The notes under the pieces: model-generated
Database searches by the model: none
What the model was told of the DNA's origin: nothing
Seen by the model: only the letters and a program-made list of their open reading frames with translations
Program-made: the position numbers and the translations under genes
Source: Microbacterium sp. AK009
GTDB taxonomy: Bacteria; Actinomycetota; Actinomycetes; Actinomycetales; Microbacteriaceae
Length of the DNA: 64,000 nt
Assembly (NCBI RefSeq): GCF_013410955.1
Contig: NZ_JACCCG010000002.1
Span: forward strand, 62,001 to 126,000
Reading direction: 5' to 3'
Part shown: piece after piece, positions 48,056 to 57,579 of the stretch
Numbering within the stretch: position 1 is the stretch's first letter
Layout: each line of letters opens with the position of its first letter

Positions 48056-50041
48056 TCACAGGTCGAGGTCGGGCAGATCCACCCGCACTCTGAGTGTAGG
48101 CGGCGCTCCGCCGGGCGCCGGGGTGCGACCACGGGCACGACGGGTGCGCAGCGCAGCCGCGACGACGGAGGAGCGGAGGGACTCGGCGACGTCACCGCCC
48201 ACCCGGTAATCGAAGCGCACGAGTGCCCGCACCCCGCCCTCGTCCCGCGGGGCCGGGCCCAGGACGCTGTCGTCGTCGAGAGCGGGCACGGCCTCGCGGA
48301 GCGCCGCCAGCGCCGCCTCGACACTCGGCGCATCGCCGTCGACCGCGGCCACCCGCACCGCGGGCGGCATGCGAAGGGGGGCGCGCGCAGCGAGTTCGGA
48401 GCGGGCGTAGGCCGCGTGCGACCAGGTCGCCAGCGCCCGGGCGACGGCGCCCGTCACGCCGACCAGGTGCACCGGGGCGTCGGGGGCGGCGAGAGCGGCC
48501 GCATTCGACCACCAGCGAAGAGCCGCCTCGCCGACCCGCAGATCGTCGGAGAGGAGCATGCGTTCGCCGTCGAGAAGCACGACGGCGCGGTATCCGCCCT
48601 CCGCCGGGGGCTCGGCGCCTCGGGTGGCGATCACGAGTGCGGGAGCCGCAGCGACGTCCTCCACCACGTGGCGGCCGTCGGAGATGACGACGCGCACACC
48701 CGGGAAGGCGCGACCGAGCTCCTCTGCGGTGCGCTCACTGCCTGATGACGCCAGCCGCACCTTCTCGGAGCCGCAGTGCACGCAGGTCCATGCTCGCGCC
48801 TCGCGCGCGCACCAGGAGCACTCGGGCACGGCGCCCACGCTCCGCGCGTGGAGCGGCCCCTCGCAGTGCCGACACCGTGCCGGCCGGCGGCAATCGGCGC
48901 ACACCAGCACCGGGGCGTATCCGGGCCGTGCGACCTGAACGAGGACGGGACCGTCGGTGAGGGCCTCGCGAGCGGCCCGGAAAGCACTCGACGGAACACG
49001 CACCCCGCGGCGCTCACCCTCCTGCGTGGCGCTCAGCACGACCCGGGGTGAGCGGCGACGTGAGGCCGGGATCTCCCGGACGAAGCCGAGCTGCACCAGC
49101 CGTTCCACGTCGGTGGTACGGGTGTGGCCGGCGAACAGCAGCGCGCAGCCGTCGAGCTCCTGCCGGATGAGCGCGGCATCGCGCGCGTGGACGCCGGGCG
49201 ACAGCGGTTCGGCCAGGAGCGGATCGCCGTCATCCCAGACCGCCACGAGCCCGACCCGGTGCGCCGGGGCGTAGACGGCGGATCGGTTGCCGACGACGAT
49301 GCAGGGCGCCTCGGAGAGCATCCGCAGGAAGCCGGCGTACCGGGCCGGTCCCGTCTGACGCGCGTCGTCGCGGATGACGACGGCCGCATCCACGCGGGAG
49401 GCAAGGGCGCGCTCGATCTGCGCCTGGTCACGATGATCGGGGACGACGACGACGGCGCTTCTGCCCGTTGCGAGGGTGTCGACCGCCGCGGCCGCCAGGA
49501 GGTCCGCCCACGCGCCGACCTCGCCCGCCGGGCTGACGACCGGGTGCGGCGGGGCGTCGACGGCGAGACGCTCGGCGGCGCGCAGGGCCGCCGAGAGCCC
49601 GGGGAAGCCGTCGAGCGTCGCTCGCGCCCAGTCCTGGGCGTTCTCTGAGACCGACGGCGCGGGCACCGTCTCACCCGCGAGCCACGCCTTCTCGGCGCGC
49701 ACCATGCGCTTGGGGATCACCAGGCGCAGGATGTCGGAGGCTGACCCGGCAGCCCGGTCGGCCGCGCGTCGCGCGAGCCGGTAGAGCCCCTGCGGAAGGA
49801 CGGGCACGGGTGAGACGACCGCGTCGATGTCGGAGAGCGGCCGCTCACCGGCATCCGGCTCGTCACGGACCTCGACGACGTAGCCGTCGACGACCCGTCC
49901 GGCGGTGCGCAGCGGCACCTTGACGCGGACGCCGGGCACCACGTCGCCCGTGAAAGGCGCGGGCACGGCGTAGTCGAACAGGCGATCCAGCTGCGGCAGC
50001 GGAGAATCGATGAGGACCCGCGCCACCCGCACGCCGCTCAT
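48056..50041 (-). CDS. priA: Primosomal protein N' (PriA-like, degenerate helicase)
   Basis: 661 residues. Replication-restart protein family: N-terminal DNA-binding domain (VRVARVLIDSPLPQLDRLF, then GVRVKVPLRTAGRVVDGYV) and eight zinc-site cysteines (CADCRRPARCRHC, CSWC, CVHC). The helicase core is degenerate: the Walker A GxxGxGKT position reads VVSPAGEVGAWADLL, and the DEEH box is replaced by WDDGD. This matches other actinobacterial PriA proteins, which are thought not to be ATPases and may act only in DNA and protein binding. Start at the ATG at 50041. Confidence 0.9.
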   Translation of the reverse strand: MSGVRVARVLIDSPLPQLDRLFDYAVPAPFTGDVVPGVRVKVPLRTAGRVVDGYVVEVRDEPDAGERPLSDIDAVVSPVPVLPQGLYRLARRAADRAAGSASDILRLVIPKRMVRAEKAWLAGETVPAPSVSENAQDWARATLDGFPGLSAALRAAERLAVDAPPHPVVSPAGEVGAWADLLAAAAVDTLATGRSAVVVVPDHRDQAQIERALASRVDAAVVIRDDARQTGPARYAGFLRMLSEAPCIVVGNRSAVYAPAHRVGLVAVWDDGDPLLAEPLSPGVHARDAALIRQELDGCALLFAGHTRTTDVERLVQLGFVREIPASRRRSPRVVLSATQEGERRGVRVPSSAFRAAREALTDGPVLVQVARPGYAPVLVCADCRRPARCRHCEGPLHARSVGAVPECSWCAREARAWTCVHCGSEKVRLASSGSERTAEELGRAFPGVRVVISDGRHVVEDVAAAPALVIATRGAEPPAEGGYRAVVLLDGERMLLSDDLRVGEAALRWWSNAAALAAPDAPVHLVGVTGAVARALATWSHAAYARSELAARAPLRMPPAVRVAAVDGDAPSVEAALAALREAVPALDDDSVLGPAPRDEGGVRALVRFDYRVGGDVAESLRSSVVAAALRTRRARGRTPAPGGAPPTLRVRVDLPDLDL

Positions 50042-50072
50042 GACCGCAGAACCCCTCCCGGGAGGGACGGCC

Positions 50073-51266
50073 TCACAGGCCTGCGGCGGCGCGCAGGTCG
50101 TCGACCCGGTCGGTGCGCTCCCACGTGAAGTCGGCGAGCTCACGGCCGAAGTGGCCGTACGCCGCCGTCTGGGCGTAGATGGGACGGAGCAGGTCGAGGT
50201 GCTGGATGATCGCGCGCGGGCGCAGGTCGAACACGTCGCGGATGGCGGCGGTGATCACCTCGTCCGGCACGTGACCGGTACCGAACGTCTCCACGTACAG
50301 ACCGACCGGCTTGGCCTTGCCGATCGCGTAGGCGACCTGCACTTCGAGGCGGTCGGCGAGCCCGGCGGCGACGGCGTTCTTGGCCACCCACCGCATCGCG
50401 TACGCTGCCGAGCGGTCGACCTTCGACGGGTCCTTCCCGCTGAAGGCTCCCCCGCCATGGCGGGCGGCGCCGCCGTAGGTGTCGATGATGATCTTGCGCC
50501 CCGTGAGACCGGCGTCCCCCTTGGGACCGCCGACGACGAAGGGGCCTGCGGGGTTGATGTAGAACTTCACGCCCGAAGCGTCGAGCCCGGTGGCCTCGAG
50601 CACCGGCTCGATGACCTCCTCGCGCACCGCTCCGCGGAGGGCCTTCTGGGAGATGTCGGGATGGTGCTGTGTGGACAGCACCACCGACTCGACGGTGCGC
50701 GGCACCGCGCCGTCGTAGCCGAGGGTGACCTGGGTCTTGCCGTCGGGACGGAGGAAGGGAAGGCTTCCGTCGCGTCGAGCGGTGGCGAGGCGTTCTGCCA
50801 TCCGGTGCGCGGTCCACGCCGCCATCGGCATCAGCTGCGGGGTCTCGGTGGTGGCGTAGCCGAACATGATGCCCTGATCGCCCGCGCCCTGCTCGTCGTT
50901 GGGGTCGACCGATCCGCCCTCGCGCCGCTCGAAGGCCTTGTCGACCCCGGCGGCGATGTCGGAGGACTGCGCGCCGATCGAGACGCTCACTCCGCACGAG
51001 TCGCCGTCGAACCCGGTGTCGCTGGAGGTGTAGCCGATGCGGTTGACCACGGCGCGCACGATCGCCGGGATCTCCACATACGCAGCCGTGGAGACCTCGC
51101 CGGCCACGTGGACGAGGCCCGTCGTCACGAGCGTCTCGACGGCGACCCGACCGTGCGGATCTTCGGCGAGGATCGCGTCGAGGATGCTGTCGGAGATCTG
51201 GTCGCAGATCTTGTCGGGATGGCCCTCGGTGACGGACTCGGACGTGAACAGACGCAGGGAGGTCAT
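50073..51266 (-). CDS. metK: S-adenosylmethionine synthetase
   Basis: Makes SAM from methionine and ATP; 397 residues. Signature parts: [20 protein letters not shown], the ATP-binding [13 protein letters not shown], and the phosphate loop [22 protein letters not shown] at 51266 has GGAG five bases upstream. It lies 36 bases after the rpoZ terminator, so it has its own promoter, perhaps the CATACT/TACTTG region just below the hairpin. No SAM-sensing riboswitch fold is visible in this short leader. Confidence 0.96.
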   Translation of the reverse strand: MTSLRLFTSESVTEGHPDKICDQISDSILDAILAEDPHGRVAVETLVTTGLVHVAGEVSTAAYVEIPAIVRAVVNRIGYTSSDTGFDGDSCGVSVSIGAQSSDIAAGVDKAFERREGGSVDPNDEQGAGDQGIMFGYATTETPQLMPMAAWTAHRMAERLATARRDGSLPFLRPDGKTQVTLGYDGAVPRTVESVVLSTQHHPDISQKALRGAVREEVIEPVLEATGLDASGVKFYINPAGPFVVGGPKGDAGLTGRKIIIDTYGGAARHGGGAFSGKDPSKVDRSAAYAMRWVAKNAVAAGLADRLEVQVAYAIGKAKPVGLYVETFGTGHVPDEVITAAIRDVFDLRPRAIIQHLDLLRPIYAQTAAYGHFGRELADFTWERTDRVDDLRAAAGL

Positions 51267-51302
51267 CGGTGCTCCAGATCTCGCGGGGACGGGCACAAGT
51301 AT

Positions 51303-51331
51303 GCCCGGGGTGGCCGACAGCCACCCCGGGC
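51303..51331 (-). terminator. Intrinsic-type terminator after rpoZ
   Basis: A perfect 12-bp stem (51303-51314 with 51320-51331, loop of five) lies 18 bases beyond the rpoZ stop and before metK. Very G/C-rich; no T-run follows. Confidence 0.75.
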
Positions 51332-51348
51332 AGGGACTCGAGGACGAA

Positions 51349-51603
51349 TTACTCGGCGGCCCGCAGGCGCAGCTTGTCTTCGTTGATCTCGTGAAGGGCG
51401 ATCGTCAGCGGCTTGTCCTCGACCGTGGAGTCCACGAGCGGACCGACGTTGTCGAAGAGGTTCCCCTCGTGCAGGTCGGAGTAGTAGTCGTTGATCTGAC
51501 GCGCACGTCGGGCGGCGTAGATGACCAGCTGGTACTTCGAGTCGACCTTCTCGAGAAGGCTGTCGATGGGGGGCTCGATGATGCCCTGGTTGGTTCCGGC
51601 CAT
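51349..51603 (-). CDS. rpoZ: RNA polymerase omega subunit
   Basis: 84 residues. Small subunit that stabilises the beta' subunit of RNA polymerase. Typical [20 protein letters not shown] and [11 protein letters not shown] segments, ending [17 protein letters not shown] is eight bases before the ATG, among the best ribosome sites here. The gene has its own TAGAAT promoter and a terminator, so it is a single-gene unit. gmk, its usual upstream neighbour, is 6.9 kb away. Confidence 0.95.
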   Translation of the reverse strand: MAGTNQGIIEPPIDSLLEKVDSKYQLVIYAARRARQINDYYSDLHEGNLFDNVGPLVDSTVEDKPLTIALHEINEDKLRLRAAE

Positions 51604-51683
51604 GGCTGAACCTCCTGGTTCGAAAGGATGTCGGCGGAGAAGTCGTCGGGCGCAGGCGGACGGCCGAGCCGCGCCATCCGACC

Positions 51684-51689
51684 ATTCTA
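51684..51689 (-). promoter_or_regulatory. rpoZ -10 element overlapping the CoA-binding gene stop
   Basis: On the minus strand TAGAAT (51689-51684), a close match to TATAAT, begins with the TAG stop of the upstream gene. Leader of about 75 bases. Confidence 0.5.
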
Positions 51690-52289
51690 CAGGTCCGCGC
51701 GCCGGCTGAGCAGTTGCCGGCGTGAGCTGATCACGCCGGTGTCGAATCCGGCGAGGTGGAGCCCCCCGTGGAACCGCGCGTGCTCGATCTTCACGCACCG
51801 GTCCATGACCACCGACAGCCCGGCCTCCTCGGCGATGGCGGCGGCGCCCTCGTGCCACGAGCCGAGCTGCAGCCACAAGGTCTTCGCCCCGGCGTCCGCC
51901 GCCTCGGCGGCGACGTCCGGCAGGTCGTCGTGCCGCCGGAAGACGTCGACCAGGTCGGGGGCGACCGGCAGATCCGCCAGCGTCGCGTACGCGGGCCGGC
52001 CGAGGATGGTGTCGGCGCGGGGATTGACGAAGTACACGTCGTAGGGCGCGCTTCCGAGGAGATAGGTCGCGACGAAGTAGCTCGCCCGCGCCGGGTTGTC
52101 GGAGGCACCGACGATGGCGATCGAGCGAGTGCGACGGAGGATCTCGAAGCGCTCCTGCGCGCCCGGGCCCTGCCACGTGCGGCCGGGTGCCGGGGCGGAG
52201 GGGAGCGCACAGGACGCGCCGTCGGCGGCCGCGGGCGCAGACGCGGGCGCCGGGCCAGCGGCGGGCAGGGCGCAGGACAGGTCGGTCAT
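51687..52289 (-). CDS. CoA-binding protein (YccU-like)
   Basis: 200 residues with a single CoA-binding Rossmann domain (about 55-180): [20 protein letters not shown], then [16 protein letters not shown], and ending [11 protein letters not shown]. The N-terminal 50 residues are Ala/Pro-rich and contain SCALP twice, a low-complexity extension. Function unknown; the family often neighbours O-acetylhomoserine sulfhydrylase genes. ATG overlaps the stop of that gene (ATGA). Confidence 0.85.
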   Translation of the reverse strand: MTDLSCALPAAGPAPASAPAAADGASCALPSAPAPGRTWQGPGAQERFEILRRTRSIAIVGASDNPARASYFVATYLLGSAPYDVYFVNPRADTILGRPAYATLADLPVAPDLVDVFRRHDDLPDVAAEAADAGAKTLWLQLGSWHEGAAAIAEEAGLSVVMDRCVKIEHARFHGGLHLAGFDTGVISSRRQLLSRRADL

Positions 52290-53617
52290 CGGGTCGCTCC
52301 CGTCGCGGCGGTGAGGGCCTGGTCGAGATCCCACAGGATGTCTTCGGGGTCTTCCAGCCCCACCGAGATGCGTACGAGGGCGGCGGGCACGCCGGCGGCG
52401 CTCAGCTGCGGGGCGCTCAGCTGCTGGTGGGTGGTGGAGGCGGGATGGATGACGAGGGTGCGCGCGTCACCGATGTTCGCCAGGTGCGAGGCGAGCTGCA
52501 GGGAGTCGATGAACCGCTCCCCCGCCGCGCGGGCCGCATCCGGATCGATGTCGTCGCCGGATCCCTGCGGCCGGATGCCGAAGGCGAACACCGACCCGGG
52601 GCCCAGCGGCAGGTACCGCTGCGCGCGCTCGTGGTGGGGGTGGGCGGGAAGCCCCGCCCACGTGACGTACGAGACCCGTGGGTCTTCGTTCAGCCACTCC
52701 GCGACGATCCGGGCGCCGACGAGGTGGGCGTCGATGCGCTGCGGCAGGGTCTCGACCCCCTGGAGGAGCTGGAAGGCCGACTGGGGGCTCAGGGCCGGCC
52801 CGATGTCGCGCAGCTGCTCGCTGCGGAGCTTCGTCAGGAACCCGTACTCGCCGAAGTTGTCCCACCACCGGATTCCGCCGTACGAGGCCACGGGCTCGGT
52901 CATCTGGGGGAACTTGCCGTTGCCCCAGTCGAACGTACCCTTCTCGATCACCACGCCGCCGAGGGTCGTCCCGTGTCCGCCGAGGAACTTCGTGACGGAG
53001 TGGATGACGATGTCGGCGCCGTGCTCGAGGGGACGCGCGAGATAGGGCGTGGCGAGCGTGGAATCCACCACGAGCGGGATGCCCGCGGCGTGGGCGACCT
53101 CGGCGAGCCCTGCGATGTCGGCGATCGCACCCGAGGGGTTTCCGATCGTCTCGACGTAGAGCACCTTGGTCTCGGGTCGGATCGCTGCGGCGTAATCGGC
53201 GGGTTCGGTCGAGGCGACGAAGGTCGTCTCCACCCCGAAACGCCGCAGGGTGACATCCAGCTGGGTCACCGTCCCGCCGTAGAGCTGCGCGGAGGCCACG
53301 ACGTGGTCACCGGCGCCGACGAGAGCGGCGAAGGTGATGAACTCCGCGCTCATGCCCGATGCGGTCGCCACCGCGCCGATGCCCCCCTCGAGTGACGCGA
53401 GTCGCTCTTCGAGGGCCGCCACGGTGGGGTTGCCGATCCGCGAGTAGATGTTGCCGTACTTCTGCAGGGCGAAGAGGTTCGCGGCATCCTTGGCCCCCTC
53501 GAAGACGAAGGAGGTGCTCTGGTAGATCGGCACGGCACGGGCGCCGGTCGCGGCGTCGGGCGTGCCGCCGGCGTGCAGGGCGCGGGTGCGGAAGCCGAAG
53601 CGATGGTCGTTGGTCAT
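52286..53617 (-). CDS. metY: O-acetylhomoserine sulfhydrylase (aminocarboxypropyltransferase)
   Basis: PLP enzyme that makes homocysteine from O-acetylhomoserine and sulfide; 443 residues, the long Cys/Met-metabolism class. Parts seen: [59 protein letters not shown], and the PLP Lys in [16 protein letters not shown]. Start at the ATG at 53617 with AAAAGGA close upstream. It sits between a sulfonate-type transporter with acs and metK, which uses the methionine. Confidence 0.93.
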   Translation of the reverse strand: MTNDHRFGFRTRALHAGGTPDAATGARAVPIYQSTSFVFEGAKDAANLFALQKYGNIYSRIGNPTVAALEERLASLEGGIGAVATASGMSAEFITFAALVGAGDHVVASAQLYGGTVTQLDVTLRRFGVETTFVASTEPADYAAAIRPETKVLYVETIGNPSGAIADIAGLAEVAHAAGIPLVVDSTLATPYLARPLEHGADIVIHSVTKFLGGHGTTLGGVVIEKGTFDWGNGKFPQMTEPVASYGGIRWWDNFGEYGFLTKLRSEQLRDIGPALSPQSAFQLLQGVETLPQRIDAHLVGARIVAEWLNEDPRVSYVTWAGLPAHPHHERAQRYLPLGPGSVFAFGIRPQGSGDDIDPDAARAAGERFIDSLQLASHLANIGDARTLVIHPASTTHQQLSAPQLSAAGVPAALVRISVGLEDPEDILWDLDQALTAATGATR

Positions 53618-53642
53618 GGGTCCTTTTCCGGAGGGGCGGGGA

Positions 53643-55643
53643 TCAGTGAGCCGCGAGGGTCTGGGCGATCGCGGCGACGGTGTCGGGGTTCTGCAGCGAG
53701 GTGGTGTCGCCGAGCGGTGCGGGCCCGCGCCCGGCGCGACGATCGAGCTCTGCCTCCCAGAGCTGGGCGAGCAGACGCCGGAGGATCTTGCCCGACCGGG
53801 TCTTGGGAAGGTCCGGCACGCACACGACGCGATGTGGGCGCGCCACCGGTCCGATCGCGCGGGCCACCTCGTCGCGCAGGGCCTGCTCGTCGGGGCGTGC
53901 GTCACCGGCGGCGACGGCGAAGACCACCACCCGCTGTCCGGTCACGGGGTCTGCCACGCCGGTGGCCCCTGCCTCGGCGATGTCGTCGCGCGCGACGAGG
54001 GCCGACTCGATCTCGATGGTCGACAGGCGGTGCCCCGAGACGTTCACGACGTCGTCGAGCCGGCCGAGGATGCGGATGTTCCCGTCCTCGTCGCAGGTCG
54101 CGCCGTCACCGGCGAGGTAGTACCCGCCCCATTCGCCGCGGCCGGCGAAGGCCGACCAGTATGCGCTCCGGTAACGCGCCGGGTCGCCCCACACGGTGCG
54201 GGCCATGCCCGGCCAGGGCCGTCTGACCACGAGGGTGCCCGTGCCGCCCGCGGAGATCTCGGCACCGTCGTCGTCGACGACGGCGACATCGATGCCGGGG
54301 AGCGGTCGCGTAGGCGAGCCGGGCGCGAGGGTGGTGGCACCGGGGAGCGGAGCGACCATGGCCGCGCCGGTCTCGGACTGCCACCAGGTGTCGACGACGG
54401 GAAGCTCGCCGCGGCCGAACGTGTCGCGGAACCACAGCCAGGCGGCGGGGTTGATGGCCTCCCCCACCGTGCCGAGCAGACGCAGGGGCGACAGGTCGAA
54501 GCCCTCCGGCAGGGTCTCGCCGAACCAGGCCATGAACGTGCGGACGAGCGTGGGCGCGGTGTAGTACACCGTCACGCCGTAGCGCTCGATGATCTCCAGG
54601 TGCCGCGTGCGGTCGGGGGTGTCGGGGGTGCCCTCGTAGATCACCTGCGTGAGGCCGTTGGAGAGCGGCCCGTAGAGCTCGTAGGTGTGCGCGGTGACCC
54701 AGGCGAGGTCGGCGGTGCACCAGTGCACGTCGTCGGGCTTGGCGTCGAAGTGCGCCCAGTGGGCCCAGGACGCCTGCGTGAGGTACCCGCCCGAGGTGTG
54801 CACGAGCCCCTTGGGGCGGCCGGTGGTCCCCGAGGTGTAGATGATGAAGAGCGGATGCTCCGCATCGACGTCGCTCGCCTCGTGCACGTCGGGCTGCGCG
54901 GCGGTGATCTCGTGCCACCAGAGGTCGCGCCCGGCGGTCCACGGCACCGCGTGACCGGTGCGGCGCACCACCAGGACGTGCTCGAGGTCCGCCAGGCCCG
55001 CAGCCGCGGCATCCGCGGTGGATTTGACCTCGACCGCGGCTCCGCGTCGGAACTGCCCGTCGGAGGTGACGAGCAGCTTCGCGCCGGTGTCTTCGAGGCG
55101 GAAGCGGAGCGCCTCGGCGGAGAAGCCCCCGAACACGAGGGAGTGCACCGCCCCGATCCGCGCGCAGGCGAGCGCGAGGACCACAGTCTCGACGAGCACG
55201 GGCAGGTAGACCACGACCCGGTCGCCAGGCCCGACGCCGAGCGCGCTCAGGGCGTGGGCGGCGCGTGCGACGTCGCGCTGGAGGTCGGCGTAGGTGACCC
55301 GACGGCGATCTCCCGGCTCTCCCTCGAAGTACAGCGCCACCGTGTCGCCGCGACCGGCGGCGACGTGCCGGTCGACGCAGTTGACCGCGACATTCAGTCG
55401 CCCGCCGGCGAACCACCGCGCCGCGGGGATCACCGCGGGGTCGTCGGGGTCGGGCGGCGTCCACTCCAGGGTGCGCTCCCACGGCGTCGTCCAGTCCAGG
55501 CGCCGCGCCGCCTCGTCCCAGAAGCCGAGCGGATCGGCGGCGCCGCGCTCGTACGCCTCGGCGGTCACGTTGGCGCGCGCTGCGAGCTCCGCCGGCGGGG
55601 CGAAGCGCAGCGCGGAGCGGTCGAGCGTCTGCGCGGTGGTCAC
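53643..55643 (-). CDS. acs: Acetyl-CoA synthetase (AMP-forming)
   Basis: Activates acetate to acetyl-CoA through acetyl-AMP; 666 residues. AMP-binding signature IIYTSGTTGRPKGLVHTSGG, WCTADLAWVTAHTYELYGPL, DTWWQSETG, and the C-terminal catalytic loop PKTRSGKILRRLL, whose Lys is the usual acetylation site. GTG at 55643 overlaps the permease stop as GTGA. The much longer open frame upstream is the ABC permease region read in another frame. Confidence 0.93.
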   Translation of the reverse strand: MTTAQTLDRSALRFAPPAELAARANVTAEAYERGAADPLGFWDEAARRLDWTTPWERTLEWTPPDPDDPAVIPAARWFAGGRLNVAVNCVDRHVAAGRGDTVALYFEGEPGDRRRVTYADLQRDVARAAHALSALGVGPGDRVVVYLPVLVETVVLALACARIGAVHSLVFGGFSAEALRFRLEDTGAKLLVTSDGQFRRGAAVEVKSTADAAAAGLADLEHVLVVRRTGHAVPWTAGRDLWWHEITAAQPDVHEASDVDAEHPLFIIYTSGTTGRPKGLVHTSGGYLTQASWAHWAHFDAKPDDVHWCTADLAWVTAHTYELYGPLSNGLTQVIYEGTPDTPDRTRHLEIIERYGVTVYYTAPTLVRTFMAWFGETLPEGFDLSPLRLLGTVGEAINPAAWLWFRDTFGRGELPVVDTWWQSETGAAMVAPLPGATTLAPGSPTRPLPGIDVAVVDDDGAEISAGGTGTLVVRRPWPGMARTVWGDPARYRSAYWSAFAGRGEWGGYYLAGDGATCDEDGNIRILGRLDDVVNVSGHRLSTIEIESALVARDDIAEAGATGVADPVTGQRVVVFAVAAGDARPDEQALRDEVARAIGPVARPHRVVCVPDLPKTRSGKILRRLLAQLWEAELDRRAGRGPAPLGDTTSLQNPDTVAAIAQTLAAH

Positions 55644-56530
55644 GCCCACCGCCGCAGCAGCCGCTTCTGCACCACGCTCAGGATCGCGTTGGAGAGCGCA
55701 CCGAGGAGGGCCAGCAGCACGATCGTCAGCAGAATGCGATCCACGCGACCGGTCTGCTGCGAGATCGTCAGCAGGAACCCGAGCCCCATCGCCGCTCCCA
55801 GAAGCTCCGAGGCGACGAGGAACAGCCACGCCTGCGCCATCCCCAGACGCAGGCCCGACACGAGAGCCGGGAGGACGGCGGGGAGCTGGACGGTGCGGAA
55901 CAGGTCCCATCCGCGCAGGCTGAAGGACCGCCCCATCTCCACCAGGTGCGCGTCGACGTGGCGGAGGGCACCGGCCACGGTGGTGAACACGGGGAAGAAG
56001 GCCCCGATCGCGATGAGGGTAACCTTGGACTCCTCGCCGATCCCCATCCACAGCAGCAGGAGCGGGACGAGGGCGAGCGAGGGGATGGCGCGCAGCGCCG
56101 CGAGCGAGGGGCTCAGCAGCATGTCGCCGATGCGGCTGAGTCCGACGATGGCCGCCGCGCCGATCCCGATGATCGAACCCAGCGCGAAACCGAGGAGCAC
56201 GCGCTGCACCGAGATGGCGATGTTCAGCCACAGTTCGCCGGTCCGGGCCATCTCCACCGCGGCGGTCAGAACCGTCGCCGGCGCCGGAAGCCGGTAGGCG
56301 GGGATCGCGCCCGTGCTCGAGGCGACCTGCCACGCCAGGAGGAGGAGAGCGGGGACGAGAAGCCCGCCGACGACGCGGACCCCGGGCCGAGCCCAGAACT
56401 CCCGACGCGCGGGAGCCCCCGCCGCGCGAGCGACAGGGGCGGTGGCCGGGGCGGCCGTCACGGACGGCACACCCCGGTCGGAATCCTGATCGAGGGTCGT
56501 GGCGCGGCCCGGTCGGACGTCGGTGCTCAC
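55640..56530 (-). CDS. ABC transporter permease (nitrate/sulfonate/taurine type)
   Basis: 296 residues. About 35 disordered cytoplasmic residues, then six predicted membrane segments; the EAA-like coupling loop is EMGRSFSLRGWDLFRTVQLP. The family moves sulfonates, taurine, nitrate or thiamine precursors. GTG start overlaps the substrate-binding protein stop (GTGA), and its own stop overlaps acs. Confidence 0.9.
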   Translation of the reverse strand: MSTDVRPGRATTLDQDSDRGVPSVTAAPATAPVARAAGAPARREFWARPGVRVVGGLLVPALLLLAWQVASSTGAIPAYRLPAPATVLTAAVEMARTGELWLNIAISVQRVLLGFALGSIIGIGAAAIVGLSRIGDMLLSPSLAALRAIPSLALVPLLLLWMGIGEESKVTLIAIGAFFPVFTTVAGALRHVDAHLVEMGRSFSLRGWDLFRTVQLPAVLPALVSGLRLGMAQAWLFLVASELLGAAMGLGFLLTISQQTGRVDRILLTIVLLALLGALSNAILSVVQKRLLRRWA

Positions 56531-57579
56531 TGGTCCTCCGTCGCGGTGCGGGCGAAGCTGTCGTCGATGAGGGTGGCGAGGGCGTCATCGACCGCGGCCT
56601 GGCCGTTCTGGATGGAGCCGGACTCGACGAGCACGGGGCCGATCTTCTCCAGCACCGCGAGCTGATCGTCGCCGGGGATGCCGCTGACGTCGAGGTTGGA
56701 GCGCTCGGCGATCACCGTCTCGGCCACCGCCGGGTCGATCCCGGCGATCTCGGCCAGCAGCGCCGCGGTCTCCTCCGGATTCTCCAGAGCCCACGCGCGG
56801 GCCTCCTCGTAGGCGTCGACGACGACCTGGGCGACATCGGGGTGGTCGGTCAGGAACTCCTCGGTGGCGTTGAGGAATCCGTAGGAGTTGAAGTCGACGT
56901 TGCGGTAGAGCAGCTCCGCGCCCGACTCTGCCTCGGCGGCCGCCATGATCGGGTCCAGGCCCGCCCAGGCGTCGACCGAGCCCGCGTCGAGGGCGGCGCG
57001 CCCGTCGGCGTGCTGGAGATTCTGCAGCTGGACGTCGGAGATCGTCAGCCCTTCCGTCTCGAGCGCCTGGAGCAGGAAGAAGTAGGGGTCGGTGCCGGGG
57101 GTGGCGGCGACGGACTTTCCGGCGAGGTCGGCGACGGAGGCGATGTCGCTGCCCTCGGGCACGACGAGGGCCGACCACTCCGGCTGGGAGTAGATGTCGA
57201 TGACCTTGATCGGCGAGCCGTTGGCCCGCGCGAGCAGCGCCGCCGAACCGGCGGTCGAGCCGACGTCGATCGATCCCGAACGCAAGAACTCATTGGCCTT
57301 GTTCGAGCCGGCGGACTGCACCCACTCGACGGTGACGTTGTCGCCGAGGGCTTCTTCGATCAGACCCTGGTCGCGGACGATGAGGCTCAGCGGGTTGTAG
57401 GTGGCGAAGTCGATCGACAGGGTGTCGGTCGACCACTCGGTGCTCTCCGAGCCGGCCGAGCCCGCGGCATCCGCATTCGAGGCATCGGCGCTCTCACCGG
57501 CGAGGCAGCCGGTCGTGGCGAGCATGATCGTCCCGGCGATCGCGAGGGCGGGAACGGTGCGGCGGACGATGGTGCTCAT
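56527..57579 (-). CDS. ABC transporter substrate-binding lipoprotein (SsuA-like, aliphatic sulfonate type)
   Basis: 350 residues. Signal peptide with lipobox LATTGC (lipidated Cys25). The bilobal NMT1/SsuA-type fold has DTLSIDFATYNPLSLIVRDQ, FLRSGSIDVGSTAGSAALLA, VAATPGTDPYFFLLQALE, and AGLDPIMAAAEAESGAEL. Ligand not determinable; sulfonate or taurine is favoured by family and by the nearby metY. ATG overlaps the ATPase stop (ATGA). Confidence 0.9.
   Translation of the reverse strand: MSTIVRRTVPALAIAGTIMLATTGCLAGESADASNADAAGSAGSESTEWSTDTLSIDFATYNPLSLIVRDQGLIEEALGDNVTVEWVQSAGSNKANEFLRSGSIDVGSTAGSAALLARANGSPIKVIDIYSQPEWSALVVPEGSDIASVADLAGKSVAATPGTDPYFFLLQALETEGLTISDVQLQNLQHADGRAALDAGSVDAWAGLDPIMAAAEAESGAELLYRNVDFNSYGFLNATEEFLTDHPDVAQVVVDAYEEARAWALENPEETAALLAEIAGIDPAVAETVIAERSNLDVSGIPGDDQLAVLEKIGPVLVESGSIQNGQAAVDDALATLIDDSFARTATEDQ

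Noticed and set aside
48056..50041. priA as a frameshifted or broken gene
   Set aside because: The frame is intact and the lost ATPase motifs are characteristic of actinobacterial PriA, so it is a degenerate but normal gene.
51267..51302. SAM riboswitch before metK
   Set aside because: Only 36 bases separate the rpoZ terminator from metK, too short for SAM-I, SAM-II or SAM-IV folds, and no matching conserved core was seen. The same is true before metY (25 bases).
53562..56297. A 911-codon open frame on the plus strand across acs
   Set aside because: Antisense to acs and the permease; low-complexity composition and no motif. The same applies to the long plus-strand frames over carB, metK and sucB.
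55644..56588. A possible N-terminal extension of acs by about 315 codons
   Set aside because: The extension is Arg/Pro-rich and out of frame with the clear permease gene it covers; the GTGA-coupled GTG at 55643 gives a normal Acs length.
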